Source: Toxotes chatareus (lineage: Eukaryota; Chordata; Actinopteri; Toxotidae). Taken from it: a stretch of DNA of 64,000 bases. The stretch spans positions 2,852,001-2,916,000 of the forward strand of contig CM028896.1 in assembly GCA_016801885.1 (NCBI GenBank), written 5' to 3'. The notes below the pieces were generated by a model. That model saw only the letters and a program-made list of their open reading frames with translations, made no database searches and was not told the DNA's origin. Every line of letters begins with the position of its first letter. Within the stretch, counting starts at the first letter, position 1. The translations under genes and the position numbers were made by a program. Positions 12,301 through 23,480 of the stretch are shown one piece after another.

Positions 12301-14270
12301 TTAACCTGCTTCACCTTTGACAGTTTGTTTGATGTTTCCAAGTTCATGGCACTCAATACGAGGTTCAGGCGAGCACAACCCAGTTCTTCCTCCCACACGC
12401 AGTGGAGATTAAAACGATGGGTGAAGCAAATGACTGGTCTGCTACAGAACGTTTGTGTTCCCTGATCAAAGTAGACTCTGTTATATTTCATCTCTGGCTT
12501 CTCTGCTCTTTTCATCTCAGATCTGTCATACTCACTAAGAACTGTTATGGCTTTCCATTGATTTTGAATGTCATTCCTCAGTAACACAAGAAAGCCTTAC
12601 ATGTGAAACTGAAAAATGGAAGAACTCTCATTTCAGTTTCCTATCCTCCCCACGTCTCTCTCTCCCTCTGTCCCTCAAACCGACATACACTTGATATGTG
12701 CACTCTATTGTCACTAAATAATTACATATAAAGTGTACATAAAGTGTTGTGTGTCTTACATTGTCTCACAGCTGGTTTTATACCTTGACAATACAAATTG
12801 AATATAGAATATAAAAACAAACCACATTGGGTCCTGCATGGCCAGACGACCATAAAAAAGAAAATAGATCTGAACATTGGTGAGTAATGACAGAATAAGT
12901 CGGAAAACATTAAGTTCAAGCTGTGTTAAATATACAGCACAAAGATTCTCTAAAGCATCAAACTTCAGACAGAGGGGATCCTTAAGACTTGGGACCAAAC
13001 TCTGGGTGCTTTGGCTCAGATTCACCACCCAGTTCAAACCATTATTGACCGAGTGATTAATCCTTTTCTAAATCTCACTGCTTCGTCAACCTCACTCACA
13101 TTCCCGATAAATCAGCGCAGGTCAGTCTTTAACGAGGGGACTAATGCGTAAGTCTCCCTCCGAACACCATTAACCTGTCTGTGTAAAAAGGACACAGGAA
13201 GGAGACCATTGATTGTGCTTTAATCTCTCACTTGCAACCTGCTTTCTAGCAGTTGGGCTAATTGAGCTTCCATTGGTTTTAATATTAATCCAGTTGTTAA
13301 ACCATATGCTATGCTTTCTCCCCCCACCAAATTTGAATGTGATAGGTAGGCCAGGTGATGTGAAAGCCAGTGACCCTTAGAATGATGCAGCAAACTTCAA
13401 TATGTAAATATAAACTAAAAAAACAACAACAACAACAACAAAAAAAACAGATAGCAGTTTGCAAATCCCTAAACAAAAAAACTTTCATTCTAACAACATC
13501 CCTGTTTGCAATCTGATTTTAGATGTTTGGATAATCATTGGATAATGATGGAAACACTGCCATCAGATTAAATTTTCTGTTCTTTTCCTGCCCTCCTGGT
13601 GTCTCTTTGTGAGTGTGTCAACTACAACGCTGTGATCATATCACCGTTTAATAGCACATTTTAACTGGGAAACTGTGGCATCTCATTTAAATTGTTATTA
13701 TTGTTCTAATTTGCTAAAGTATGTAGCATTATTTTGTCATAGGATTTCATATCACTCAGTGTAACGTGATAGGCAGACTCTGTCCTGAGGGTCTGGGAGT
13801 TGCTCTGAATAATGATGGGATGCCAGATGGTCTTTGTCGGGCAGGATTTCTGCTGTGGGTCTGGAGACTGCCCTGTACAACATCATCAGCCTGTCACTAC
13901 AAACTGAAAGGGAAATAAGACGGAAGGGGCAACAAATAATAAATGATATGGTGTGTATCTATATTGCTCCCCACTGTGCCTCTCTGCTCTGTGGTTGAAC
14001 CTCATTGATGCTGCATCGTAGGTGTGCAGGTGAGCCACTCAGTATTCTGCCCTCCTCAGCCCTACAGGACCTACCATCTGTCACACACATACCTGTAGAG
14101 GCATCATAACGGGTACTGTTGTTGTACTGATTAAACCAAGGTTTGATTGAAAATGTCTTTTGGTCTACAGTTTTACATTCTGAACTGTCATCAAAAAGCT
14201 AACATGGAAGAGACTGAATTTTCCTTACACTAAATGATAAGAGCTCCTCTGTCCTTCTAATCACTGGACT
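12301..14270. other. Unassigned DNA with one short AAC microsatellite
   Basis: No recognised element. A minus-strand frame of 112 codons at 12249-12587 directly precedes the LINE endonuclease in reading direction but does not look like LINE ORF1 or endonuclease. An AAC repeat lies at 13422-13440. Confidence 0.4.
13422..13440. repeat. (AAC)n microsatellite
   Basis: Six AAC units followed by an A run, embedded in A-rich sequence. Confidence 0.9.
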
Positions 14271-14299
14271 TGTTTGCACATACACTTCAATGATTGTCA

Positions 14300-15800
14300 C
14301 CTCTCATCCAAGAGGCTTATTTGGATGAGAGTTCAAGTATCTACTATCCAATACAGTTGCCCTCGATACAACTCCTCTCGGATAACCATGACCTGGATGA
14401 CTGAATCCTCACAGACACTTGAATGCTTCCAATTTCTTTTCCTATACTATAGGAGGTATGCAATACATACTATAGATAGTGCTTTATATATGAAGACATT
14501 CCAGAGAATGCAATGAGTGTTTATGAACTACTTTAGATGAAATGTGGATAAACTGAGAAACGCTGTGAATGTAGCAGATGACTCAGTATCACAAACCATC
14601 ATGCAAGAAAGAAAAGCAGTGTGTGTTTTCCACCAAGTACAAAAAGAATATGTAGAAAGGATTCTGACATCTCTCACTGACAACAAAATCTCCAGGTGCA
14701 GACAGTCTGGATGCCAAATTACTCTGAATCACGGCCAAATATATATCCACGCCCTTATGTCATATATTTAATAAGAGTTTAATAAGTGAGTATGGAGAGT
14801 ACACAGAGATTCGGAAACAGGAAAAGGTCATTCCACTGCCTAAGGATAATAAATCTGCCTTCACTGGTCCCAACAGTCGTTCCATTAGTCTTCTTCTAGA
14901 GCTGAGTAAATTATTAGAGAAAATTGTTTAGCTCAGATTCAGACTATTATTGAAGTAACAGTTTGATAAGGAGCTGCCAGTGTTCATATAGAGAAGGACA
15001 TTCTACAAGCACAGCATTAGACCATAGATTATGACTAATGATTGGCTAAAGAGTGTAGATGACAGAAGGCTGGTGGGGGCAGTGATGTTTATTGCTACCA
15101 TTATTTTTTTTAGATGTTTTAGTGCTACCTTTGATGTTAATCATCATTATCTGCTGATGGAAAACAAATGTTATAGTTTTGAATTCGCTGCATTGTCCTG
15201 GATGGAGAGTTGCCTCGTTTTAATGATTTAATGGTTGCTAAGGACCTCTCCTATATTCTATATTTACAAATGATCTCCCATTAGTATCAGACAAAGCAAT
15301 AGTGGTAATGGATGCAGATGACTCCACTATGTACTGTGCAGCATTAACATATCAAGAGTTAAATAATGGACTGAGTATCATTCTGACCAAGTAGTTTGCA
15401 TCAGAACTTAACATAACTAACTGACCACACAGGCCAGTTTAGGACTGTGTGGTCTTAGACCTTGGACAAATCTCTCCAAGTCTACTGTACTTTACTGAGC
15501 CAGTTTCAGAATGGAACTTTTTATCACATCATGTTATTAAAACCAGAGCCACTTTTAAGAAAACAATAAGTTCTTAATGAACTGTATGAAGAAAGAATAG
15601 ATGATCCATCTTGCCTCCTGATTTTTCTTTTTCACTTACCTGTAGTATCTAATGATTTGATGATGGATCCTAGTGAGTAATGCATTGTCTTAACATAAAT
15701 GACTTATATAATTGTATGTCAAAACACGATTTGTCGGACCTCAGGAAGACTAATGGCGTTGGCTAATGAGTCGTTAGCTAATGGGGATCCGCAAAACTAT
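14300..15800 (+). mobile_element. Second LINE type, degraded RT and 3' UTR
   Basis: Plus-strand non-LTR retrotransposon relic unlike the L2 copies in the window. Blocks in order: VQKEYVERILTSLTDNK (14635-14690), the pre-RT segment; EKVIPLPKDNKSAFTGPNSR then ISLLLELSKLLEKIV (14815-14930), the first RT motifs, ended by a TAG; MTNDWLKSVDDRRLVGAV, a disrupted DFSAAFD box reading FSATFD, and FAALSWMES (15031-15231); VVMDADDSTMYCAA (15300-15350), the active-site box; and PWTNLSKSTVLY (about 15460-15500) from the C-terminus. The intervening thumb region is deleted. The 3' end, GGACCTCAGGAAGACTAATG then GCTAATGGGGATCC (about 15737-15790), matches the 3' UTR I associate with this fish LINE. Many stops and frameshifts; inactive. 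The clade (Rex1/CR1-like or another) is not settled. Upstream limit approximate. Confidence 0.8.
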
Positions 15801-16690
15801 GCAGATGACAATGCATATTATGGGCGAATAGAAACTCTATACTTTCAAAAGTCTTTACAAAGGAACCAGCTGACAGCTGATCCAGCTGTGCCACTACCAT
15901 CAGAAACCATCATGTTGCCTTGGATGATGGTTCAAAAGAAAAGGACATATCATTTCAACAAACGTTTTTCCTAATTTTTTTTGCAAATTTTCCTTACTTC
16001 TAGAAACCCATCCACCAGAGCCAGTGAAACTGCCTGAATCTGACAAATGCAAAAAGAGACTCCTGGGATTACCAGTCATTTACCACAAACATAATCAAAG
16101 TAGTTAATTGCTTAGAGGATCCTCATTTGATCTGGTCCTGACTGCCAGCATGGGAGAGTGAGTTATGTGAGCAAGCCTGTTAATCAGACTCAACTGTGGT
16201 TTTGTTTCACATCATTTGTTTAGCTCAACAGTGTTCGTATTAGCTGGTGTCTGTTTGAGGTGGGGGATTAGCCATTCAGTGGTGAGTTACTTATTTGTCC
16301 CACCTTTTTAGCAGTTGCTAGGAGAAGTTAATATTTTAGTTTCTGTTACTGTTTGTCAAATTATAGTCAAATCAATCTCATTTATGCTCGTGATGATGTT
16401 TGCAGCCATTTTACTGTCACTTTTGCTTGTAGGGAGAGCATTAACTATGTAAGAAGATCACATTTCATTCTTAAGCCCACCTACAAAGCCCTGACTGGTC
16501 AGTTGTGTCTCTGACCAGCTAACAGGTTTGTCAGTGCTAGACCTACCTGAACTGCTGAACGAATCAGAGTCATTGGTAGTGAGGTCTGGAACCATGCTAG
16601 GCCAGGGCATTGTTGGCTTGAAGAGTGTGTATTCATACACTTAAGCTCTTTGTAACCATTGATGTCATCACACACTCTTCTCTCAGAAAA
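15801..16690. other. Unassigned DNA after LINE 3' end
   Basis: No clear element. At 16442-16495 the plus strand reads RRSHFILKPTYKALTG, faintly like the H-I-x-P-V-L...YKAL segment of a LINE RT C-terminus, but too short to call. Confidence 0.35.
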
Positions 16691-16857
16691 GGATTTCTCA
16701 AATCCGCTCCATGAGCATGCTGCAGTGACACCACTCTTAATATAAACCCGTCAAGGGGCAAACAGTGGACTGCAGGGCAGATGATAGGAAAAAATGATAA
16801 GGTTTATTGGCCCTTGGAGCCACCAAACTGTCCCAGCCAGGGTTACTCCTGATTTTG

Positions 16858-16888
16858 TCATCTCTGACCCATAGGAGGTCAGAGATGA
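16858..16888. repeat. Perfect 12-bp hairpin
   Basis: TCATCTCTGACC and its exact reverse complement GGTCAGAGATGA are separated by the 7 bases CATAGGA. Confidence 0.9.
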
Positions 16889-17036
16889 AAAGGCCACTGC
16901 AGAATAATGCCCCCACACATGGCTTGGGTGCGAAGGGAGACATATCTCTCCCAGGGGTGCCAAAACATGGCCCAGATACCTGCTTCTTGTGAGAGTGGAA
17001 GGTGTAAGAAGCAGCAAGTGGCTGAACAGAAGACAG

Positions 17037-17064
17037 CAACTGACAAGTCCCCACTTGTCAGTTG
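17037..17064. repeat. Perfect 12-bp hairpin with CCCC loop
   Basis: CAACTGACAAGT and its exact reverse complement ACTTGTCAGTTG are separated by CCCC. As RNA this would be a stable stem with a tetraloop; there is no T run after it on the plus strand. Confidence 0.9.
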
Positions 17065-17648
17065 TGTGTTGGCAGTATGGAAATCACATCAGCTGTCATT
17101 TGGACACCTTAGGTAGACACCCTGCAATTCCCTCCCATTCTTGAAGACAGTATCATTTCAGTCCAGAATTAATCTGGATAAGCAGATGATAAACATGATC
17201 AACAAATGACTAATCCTGTCAAATAATGTAATCATCAAGGGAATAATGATCTGTTTATTCACAAAAGGACTAAATCCGATGTATTCTTTGAACATGCTGT
17301 TTATCCACACACATACACACACCTTGCAGTTCAAGTAAAAGACCACAAAAAGACAGAATATCATCGCTGCACAGTGACCTACGTCACTTCTTGAGGTAGA
17401 TACTCACAGGATTTTGAACTCGACATTAATAATTAAACCCTTGATCAAGAGTGTCACATTCTGTCTTGCTGTTACTTGACATCAGCTGGAGATGTGATCA
17501 TCTTAAATCCATTGTGACAGCAACACAACATCACGAGCATAACGTAGGGGTACTGTATGATATCTGGCCACAGGTCCTCTGTGTTGTTATTTGCACAGAT
17601 TATGTTTAATTAAAGCTCTTAGAAATAGAACAGACAAGTAAGTAGCAC

Positions 17649-17668
17649 ATTATTATTATTATTATTAT
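17649..17668. repeat. (ATT)n microsatellite at a LINE 3' end
   Basis: Six to seven ATT units adjoin the 3' end of the minus-strand LINE relic that follows, so the repeat may have grown from that element's tail. Confidence 0.85.
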
Positions 17669-17669
17669 G

Positions 17670-18110
17670 AATAATCCTTATTGCTCCATGCTGTGGTCCA
17701 GGTCATCATGGCAGCATTCTCCAGCTCTTCATGACAAATCCCAAGGCAACCCCAGGCAAGATAGGATATATAATCCCTTCAGTCTGTTCTGAATCTGCCC
17801 TGGGTTTTTTCCCTGTAGGACATGCCTGAAATACCTCCATAGGAATACATCCAGAAGGCATCCTGAACCACCTCATCTGTCTCTTCTCAACACAAAGCAG
17901 CAGCAATTCAATTTGGAGCTCCCTCTGGATGTTTGTGCTCCTCACCCTGTCCCTGAGGGTGAGCCCCATACACCCTGGGAAGAAAACTTCTTCGGGCTAT
18001 TTTGGGTTGGAGTGTAGATCAACTGGTATAGCGAGAGCCTCGCTCTCAGGCTTAGCTCTTTCTTCATCTTATCGGTCCTGCTGAAAGTGGTGGTCTGATG
18101 AATCTAGTGC
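17670..18110 (-). mobile_element. Third LINE type, C-terminal end of pol
   Basis: On the minus strand the frame at 17706-17969 reads LRDRVRSTNIQRELQIELLL, then CVEKRQMRWFRMPSGCIP and MEVFQACPTGKKP. This matches the very common fish LINE segment that in intact form reads approximately LRVEKSQLRWFGHLVRMPPG followed by EVFQACPTGRRPRGRP. In reading direction before it (17970-18110), a less degraded stretch resembles the same family's RT region around a conserved LTLR-type motif. The downstream basic RGRPRTRW block is frameshifted (KPRADSEQTEG). It is a truncated, inactive 3' fragment. The family is often labelled Rex- or RTE-like; I cannot place it more finely without alignment. Confidence 0.78.
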
Positions 18111-19310
18111 AACTTCATCACAGGCAAAAAAAAAAAAAATGAACAATGAAAAGTACCACAATCTACATAAATCACCCCATAATGTATTTAAGAGAGATGA
18201 AAATGAGGATGACACATGACAGAACCTGTTTCTTAATTAAGGGAGGAAATAATATACATTATAAAAATAGTTTTATACTCAGCAATTTGTATATTACTTC
18301 TTTGAATAGAGTAGTACATCTTCATGTACTTTCTATTGAGAACACAGATATTTAAATGAATCATTTAAAACTGACAATTGCTTAACTCACAACTCAGGCA
18401 AAAGGCTTATTTAAAAACCAAGCAGCTAATTTATTGAGATTCAGTTGCAACTTAACCTCGAGAACAACAGATGCAATCCTCACAGCCCTCGAGTCTAGAA
18501 GCTGAAAGAGTTGGCCCACTTACAAAGCCTAGTTTCCACAGAGGCTTCATGCTCTAAAATCAGTGAGTCAGGAAATATCTCACAACTGCTGTTAATGTGT
18601 GTAAGAATCGTGAATAAGTAAACAGCAGGAGGAGGCTTGTGACACACTGATTTTGGTCTGCTAAACAGATTGTTCGGTACTCAACGATGTAAAAGCTGCC
18701 CACATCACATCTTATTAATTCCCCGATTAGTTCCTCAATTCAGGCTGTCATGGGTTTAATGTCTCAGCAGTAAGCTGGAAAATTATTGTCTAGACATTGT
18801 CAATAAGTTAAAGTCTCTCTCGAGCAAATGATTTGACAAATAAAGAAAAAAAAATCTGTACTAAAAGGTTTTATTCTGAAGGATTGCAGCAGTCAAAATT
18901 CAGTATGACTGAGTCTCTGACTCCCCTCCAATTTATTTTCTGAAAGAGTTTCAGTGCAAATAGAGAACAAGTACTAAAGTACTAAATTGAGGACAACATA
19001 AATATTTACACCCTGAATCAGATTTATTACTTATTCAAGGAAACATGATTTAAAATATCCCTAACTGCAAAGCACTTATATTTCTTCACTTTGATTTTTT
19101 TGATTTGACTTTTCTTTTTTTTTTTAAACAGATGTACAAATAGATACACACTGGCTAACTACTGCGTTTTTTTTCTCCTGTCTTTTTTGTTTTTGTTTTT
19201 TGGTGCATGCACACCTACATATTTTTCTTTGGATATAATTACAAACAAATATGACAGTATAAGAATCTATACTTTGGTTTATGCCAAAGTACCTTCAAAG
19301 ACTTAGGGCT
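18111..19310. other. No recognised gene or transposon
   Basis: AT-rich DNA with short A and T runs (for example 18127-18139 and 19118-19127). No recognised coding or repeat signature. Confidence 0.4.
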
Positions 19311-19640
19311 CTGTTTTTCTAAAACGCATGGAGCAAGTGCATTTAGGGCATCTCTGAATCCACTTTTTCTATTTTAGCGGCCAGAGAAGAGGTCATAGCG
19401 CCAGGTGCACAGTTCAGCTGGGTTGTACTTAGACTCTTAATTAATCACAGGTGTGTTTTGGGTGTAACATAATAAACCAGTCAGTTCCCTTTAAGAGCCA
19501 GGCGTGCTTGCACCTTTACAGATTACTGTTACTATTATAATGGCTTTAAATAACAGTGAAATACTGCATCACTGACTTCAGACCAGGTTTTTATTTGTCA
19601 GTCACAGTGCATTTACTGGATAGCAACAGGGGCCTATCCA
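19310..19640 (+). repeat. Dispersed repeat with CCTTTAAGAGCCAGG core
   Basis: The run ATTAATCACAGGTGTGTTTT, then TTCCCTTTAAGAGCCAGGCG and CTTGCACCTTT, followed by ATACTGCATCACTGACTTCA, matches a dispersed fish repeat known to me (core: CCTTTAAGAGCCAGGTG), probably the remnant of a DNA transposon. The first part, GGGCTCTGTTTTTCTAAAACGC, fits that family's upstream end. No terminal repeats or target duplication could be fixed, so superfamily and limits are uncertain. Confidence 0.45.
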
Positions 19641-20800
19641 CCATACAAATCTCCAGATTTCTGTATGGTTTTTTTTTTTTTCTATGGCTCACTCAGGTGT
19701 CATTTAATATATTTCAACTTTTTGATCTTTTATGCTCTGTGACCTCACACTCTGTGAGCAGCAAATGCTCTCTCACACACACACTCCTGCACATATAGAG
19801 ACTGTAAATGGATTTATGCACAGTATTAAAAAGTTAATAAGTCAGACAAAGCTGTACACCAGTGCACACGGCTGAACAAAGAGACTAAATTGAATGAGCT
19901 AATATTTAATCATTTCCTGTCATTTTGATAAGTTTGGAAAACACTGTTGTAATAGCCTTTTCAGCATATTTCTTCACACCTTTTGCACATGCAATCTCTG
20001 GAATTAATAGAGGCACAGCTGTTCCTTCTTGCTTTTGTGGTTGGGCATCATAGATTAGACCTGCAAACATTATTCACAATGACTTATACTTTCACCTGAG
20101 ATGCATTCAGTTTGAAAAAGAAAAAAAAACAATACAATAATGTTATCAAAACCAAGTTAAATATATAAATTCTGTTGTCCAGAGTGAAATGAAATGGTAT
20201 AATTCCAAAAAGACCACGCATTCATTTCACATGAAAATCCAGACGGCAGTATTTCAAATGCAGGTGACTTATTCCTAGAAATATAAACAAATGTCTAAGA
20301 ATGATATATAATTTTGACAACACTCATAATACCTTCACTCAGTGAGTTTCATTTCAGTTCTTGCAGACCTGATGAAAGTGTGAAAAGGCATTTACAATGC
20401 TCTCTGCCAAGGCTGCATAATCCAGAACAGATTTTTGGACAATATCTAAATGCTGCAGGGGATAGGGATGGGAACAGAGAACTGGCTCCAGCTGAGAGCT
20501 GCTTCCGAATTGCCCAAACCACTGGAATCATATAGCTCTAAGCTTATCATTTCCATTTATCGATGCTGGCATGTTTTTTTCTGACAGTTGCATATCACAA
20601 AACAGTAATGTCAGACTTATGTGTCTATACTGCTGGAAACTTGCAACAACCAGAAGAAGTCATGGAAGAAAAGTGTGACTTCATGAAAAAAAGAAGACTT
20701 GCACAGCTCACCAAGTACATAAAATCACTCAGTTTCACTCCAGCGCTTGTGTACAGCTGTACAGTTAGCATACCAATAGCCTGCATGTGAGGCATTTAAG
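19641..20800. other. Unassigned DNA
   Basis: No recognised element. Short plus-strand frames at 20314-20535 and 20563-20790 precede the BED-finger-like fragment but show no family motif. Confidence 0.35.
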
Positions 20801-20805
20801 GAACT

Positions 20806-20994
20806 TTGTTACATTCTAAACTAGATGACCCTCTGCATGTATGTCAGTCATGTGTCGCACCACCTACCCCAAGCAAATTCTCAACTTGTAGTGTCTCTAA
20901 AATGGTCATTTCAAGTAAGGGTGGAAACAGCAATATGCTGAAACATCTTTCTGCTCAACATGGGCTTAAATATCAGGAATGCTGTGGTTTTTAA
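20806..20994 (+). pseudogene. BED-type zinc-finger fragment (hAT-like transposase or ZBED relic)
   Basis: The plus-strand frame contains HVCQSC, then ISSKGGNSNMLKHLSAQHGL and KYQECC. The spacing and the SxGGNTSNMxKHLxxxH style are characteristic of the BED zinc finger at the N-terminus of hAT transposases and of the ZBED genes derived from them; the two cysteines, and the two histidines in KHLSAQH, would bind zinc. Between the CxxC pair and the SSKGGN block there is an extra stretch, so the finger is probably disrupted. A stop follows at 20992-20994 and nothing like the hAT catalytic or dimerisation domain follows. BED fingers bind DNA. I take it as a fragment of a dead hAT element; a small ZBED-derived exon is the alternative. 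Confidence 0.5.
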
Positions 20995-23320
20995 CACTCT
21001 ACATGCTTCTTGACCGAGCAACACGTCTGTTACAGTTGTCACTTCAATATCAGACCCATATCATTGTCTTTGTGTTGTCTTGATCGCCTCAAGATGGTGG
21101 CACTCAGGCTGATAAACTGGGTTGTCACTCTAAGGGGAGCAGAGAAGCTATGACTAGAGAAGGAAGCCCAAATTTTGAACAGCCTTCTTGATACACTGTT
21201 GTAGGTTGAAGTGTTCATGCAAAAATTAAAAGAAAAATAGAGTTAAAATTATTTGTAGGAAAAAGATTGAACTGTTCTGGGGACTGAAAAGTGAGGAATA
21301 TCATGATAGGATGTGGGCATGAGGACAGACAGACAAGCACAAACAGATAGGCAGACAAATCTACTCTGATGAAGACAATATAATAAAAAGCAAAAAGGAA
21401 AGCTGAACCCCTCTATAAAGACTATATGCAGAGACCAACAGGCTAATGAGATGCAGCTGGTGAGGCAAGCAACAGGTCACACTGGCTGATGAGGCAATCA
21501 GCCACAGGTGAGCCACACACCAATAGTATGCACAATGCCAAGTATCCAGCAAATCCTCATAATAAAGACTGATGTGCTTAAACATTTTGTAAAAATAGCA
21601 GATATGTGCCAAAGCATGTCAATATACATATACTGAAATTACATCTATTTAACAAAGAGCAGTTTGATTATTTATTTATTTCATTTCATTTCATTTCCAA
21701 AAATGCTGAGAACTTGCTGAACCTGCCTCAGTTACAATTTGTTTAAAGTTTTTACAGCCACAGGCTAAGTTTCTCTGGCATTTGCTGTGTGGGATAATGG
21801 GACATTTACAAAGGAAAAGCACAGGTGCAAATAGTGAAACTGATGATGGCTGAATTTTATTTGGCAAACTTTGCTGTGGCAAAAAAGCCTATAGTGTCCA
21901 TCAACAGCACACAAGAAAATTCCCACCTGTTTGGACACATCAAACAAATATTTTTCACATTTTCTTGCGTGTCTGAATATGAAACAGGGGACAGGCCAGG
22001 TCCACACAGTAGATTTTGCGTGACTCAGCCATAATTAGGGCAGCCCTGAACGTACAGAAACAGGAGGAAGTTTTTATGAAGAAGGAAGGACACCTGAGAG
22101 ACAAAGAGTATTGGGAGTCCTTGAGGAGACAGACAGAGCCACAGGGAAGACAAAGAACCAGACAGCACGGCCTCGCCAAAAACCAAGCAGCCTGGGAGCT
22201 GCAGAAATGAACAATCTGGACATGCAGGGAGCAACAGTACGCGGGAGGAACAACGAGCTAGAAACTCAGGAGGAGAGTCACAGGGCTCAGTCAGGGAAAA
22301 ACAGGTTTAAGCAGAGCCTCAAGGTTTTTTTAATGTTCAGAAAAAAGATGTCTCTGATCACAATTAATACTTTCTTTCTCCGTGACATTCAAGCGGTTTC
22401 GAGGCCAGCGTGTGCAAAACATTTTTTTTTCTGCCTTGTTCTCTGGCACAGTTGCTATGAAATCACCAGCAACCATTCTCAGCAATGGCATTTCAATTTA
22501 CAGCTGGTCTTTTTTTGTGTTAGTATAGTAATGCACAGATACAAGGACAAAAATGTATTTTCTACGAATCTGTATATGCAACACGTGGTGTTATATCATT
22601 GTGGTTGTGACGCTCCAGTGATTGCAGACATCAATGCAGTAACCGCAGGCAGGTCTGATGCCTGTGGGCGATTTTGGCCTGCAGTGTGAGTTTCAGCAGC
22701 TTAGTGTTCTGTAGAAATAAAATACTGTCTTGGTAGTGTAGTTAATACAGCAGATTTTCTTGTGGATGCAAAAACATGGATGAAGTGTAGAAAGTAACGT
22801 CAAATCTAAATTAAAAAAACTGTTGTAGCAACTGTGGTATTAACTTTGCTAAATACTGTGCCAAAAAATTCCTCTTGTTGCTGTAATGATGAGCACCACT
22901 GAGTGATGAGGGTATATTTCTTGCCAACAGAAAACAAACTGACCCAATTGTTACACATATCATTTTGTTTCCCAAGTTATCCTGGCATGTTCACATTTTT
23001 GGCCAGTGGCCAAATGGATGCTCAGAGTTATTCAACATTAGCAAATTGCTGAGTAACACTTACAGTAGAAAGTCCTGGGATTTATTTTTAGCTCACTGTA
23101 GTTTTTCATTTAATATTAAAAATATTTGCTGAAATGACTATTTTTTATTTTGTCTGCTTCAAGTGTGTCTCTTTGCTTTCTCTCAAATCAAGCCATCACA
23201 GAGTACATTTTTTAAATTAACATAATACAGTAACAAATTACTTTTTTTATTGATTGTGTGTGTAACTAGACATTAGACATTTAGACATTTTTATCAAACA
23301 AATATAGGTTGCCTTGTATT
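20995..23320. other. Unassigned DNA including a purine-rich open stretch
   Basis: No recognised family. The plus strand at 22016-22310 is purine-rich and open in two frames (64 and 192 codons; the latter, 22111-22689, is the longest frame in the window). The first part is hydrophilic (QEEVFMKKEGHLRDKEYWES in one frame) and the second hydrophobic. Dual-frame openness points to composition rather than selection. A short TTTCA repeat lies at 21679-21698. Confidence 0.4.
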
Positions 23321-23324
23321 GCCT

Positions 23325-23480
23325 GTGTCTGGGTGCGGTAACCACATTGGCACCTCACCTGTTCCACCCAACTCCTCCCCCTGATTGCACCAGTCAGCTC
23401 ACCTGCTCCTCATCATCTCATCAGCCCTGCCGTATTTAAACCCCAGCTCTTCAGTCACTTCCTGCTTTGCTATTTCATGT
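23325..23480 (+). promoter_or_regulatory. LTR- or promoter-like patch with TATTTAAA
   Basis: A C-rich, pyrimidine-biased stretch (CACCTCACCTGTTCCACCCA, CAGCTCACCTGCTCCTCATC) leads into CCGTATTTAAACCCCAG and then TCAGTCACTTCCTGCTT. This layout resembles U3/TATA regions of fish LTR elements and promoters of other repeats. I found neither TG...CA ends nor a target duplication, so a solo LTR is a guess. Confidence 0.3.

Larger units (their letters stand above)
16691..17160. other. GC-richer patch with two perfect hairpins
   Basis: This patch is visibly richer in G+C than its surroundings and holds overlapping open frames on both strands (up to 105 codons), as expected from locally high GC rather than proof of coding. 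It contains two perfect 12-bp inverted repeats, at 16858-16888 (7-nt loop) and 17037-17064 (4-nt loop). It might be part of an unrecognised repeat or a conserved element. I do not recognise any protein in it. Confidence 0.4.

Noticed and set aside
12249..12587. Minus-strand 112-codon frame upstream of the L2 endonuclease
   Set aside because: The part beyond about 12300 does not resemble LINE ORF1 or endonuclease.
16737..17054. 105-codon minus-strand frame
   Set aside because: Frames are open on both strands through the GC-richer patch, and the peptide has no known features.
22111..22689. Longest open frame in the window (192 codons)
   Set aside because: It overlaps another open frame, starts in a purine-rich stretch and turns into an unrelated hydrophobic tail. 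No known domain, and the composition explains the openness.
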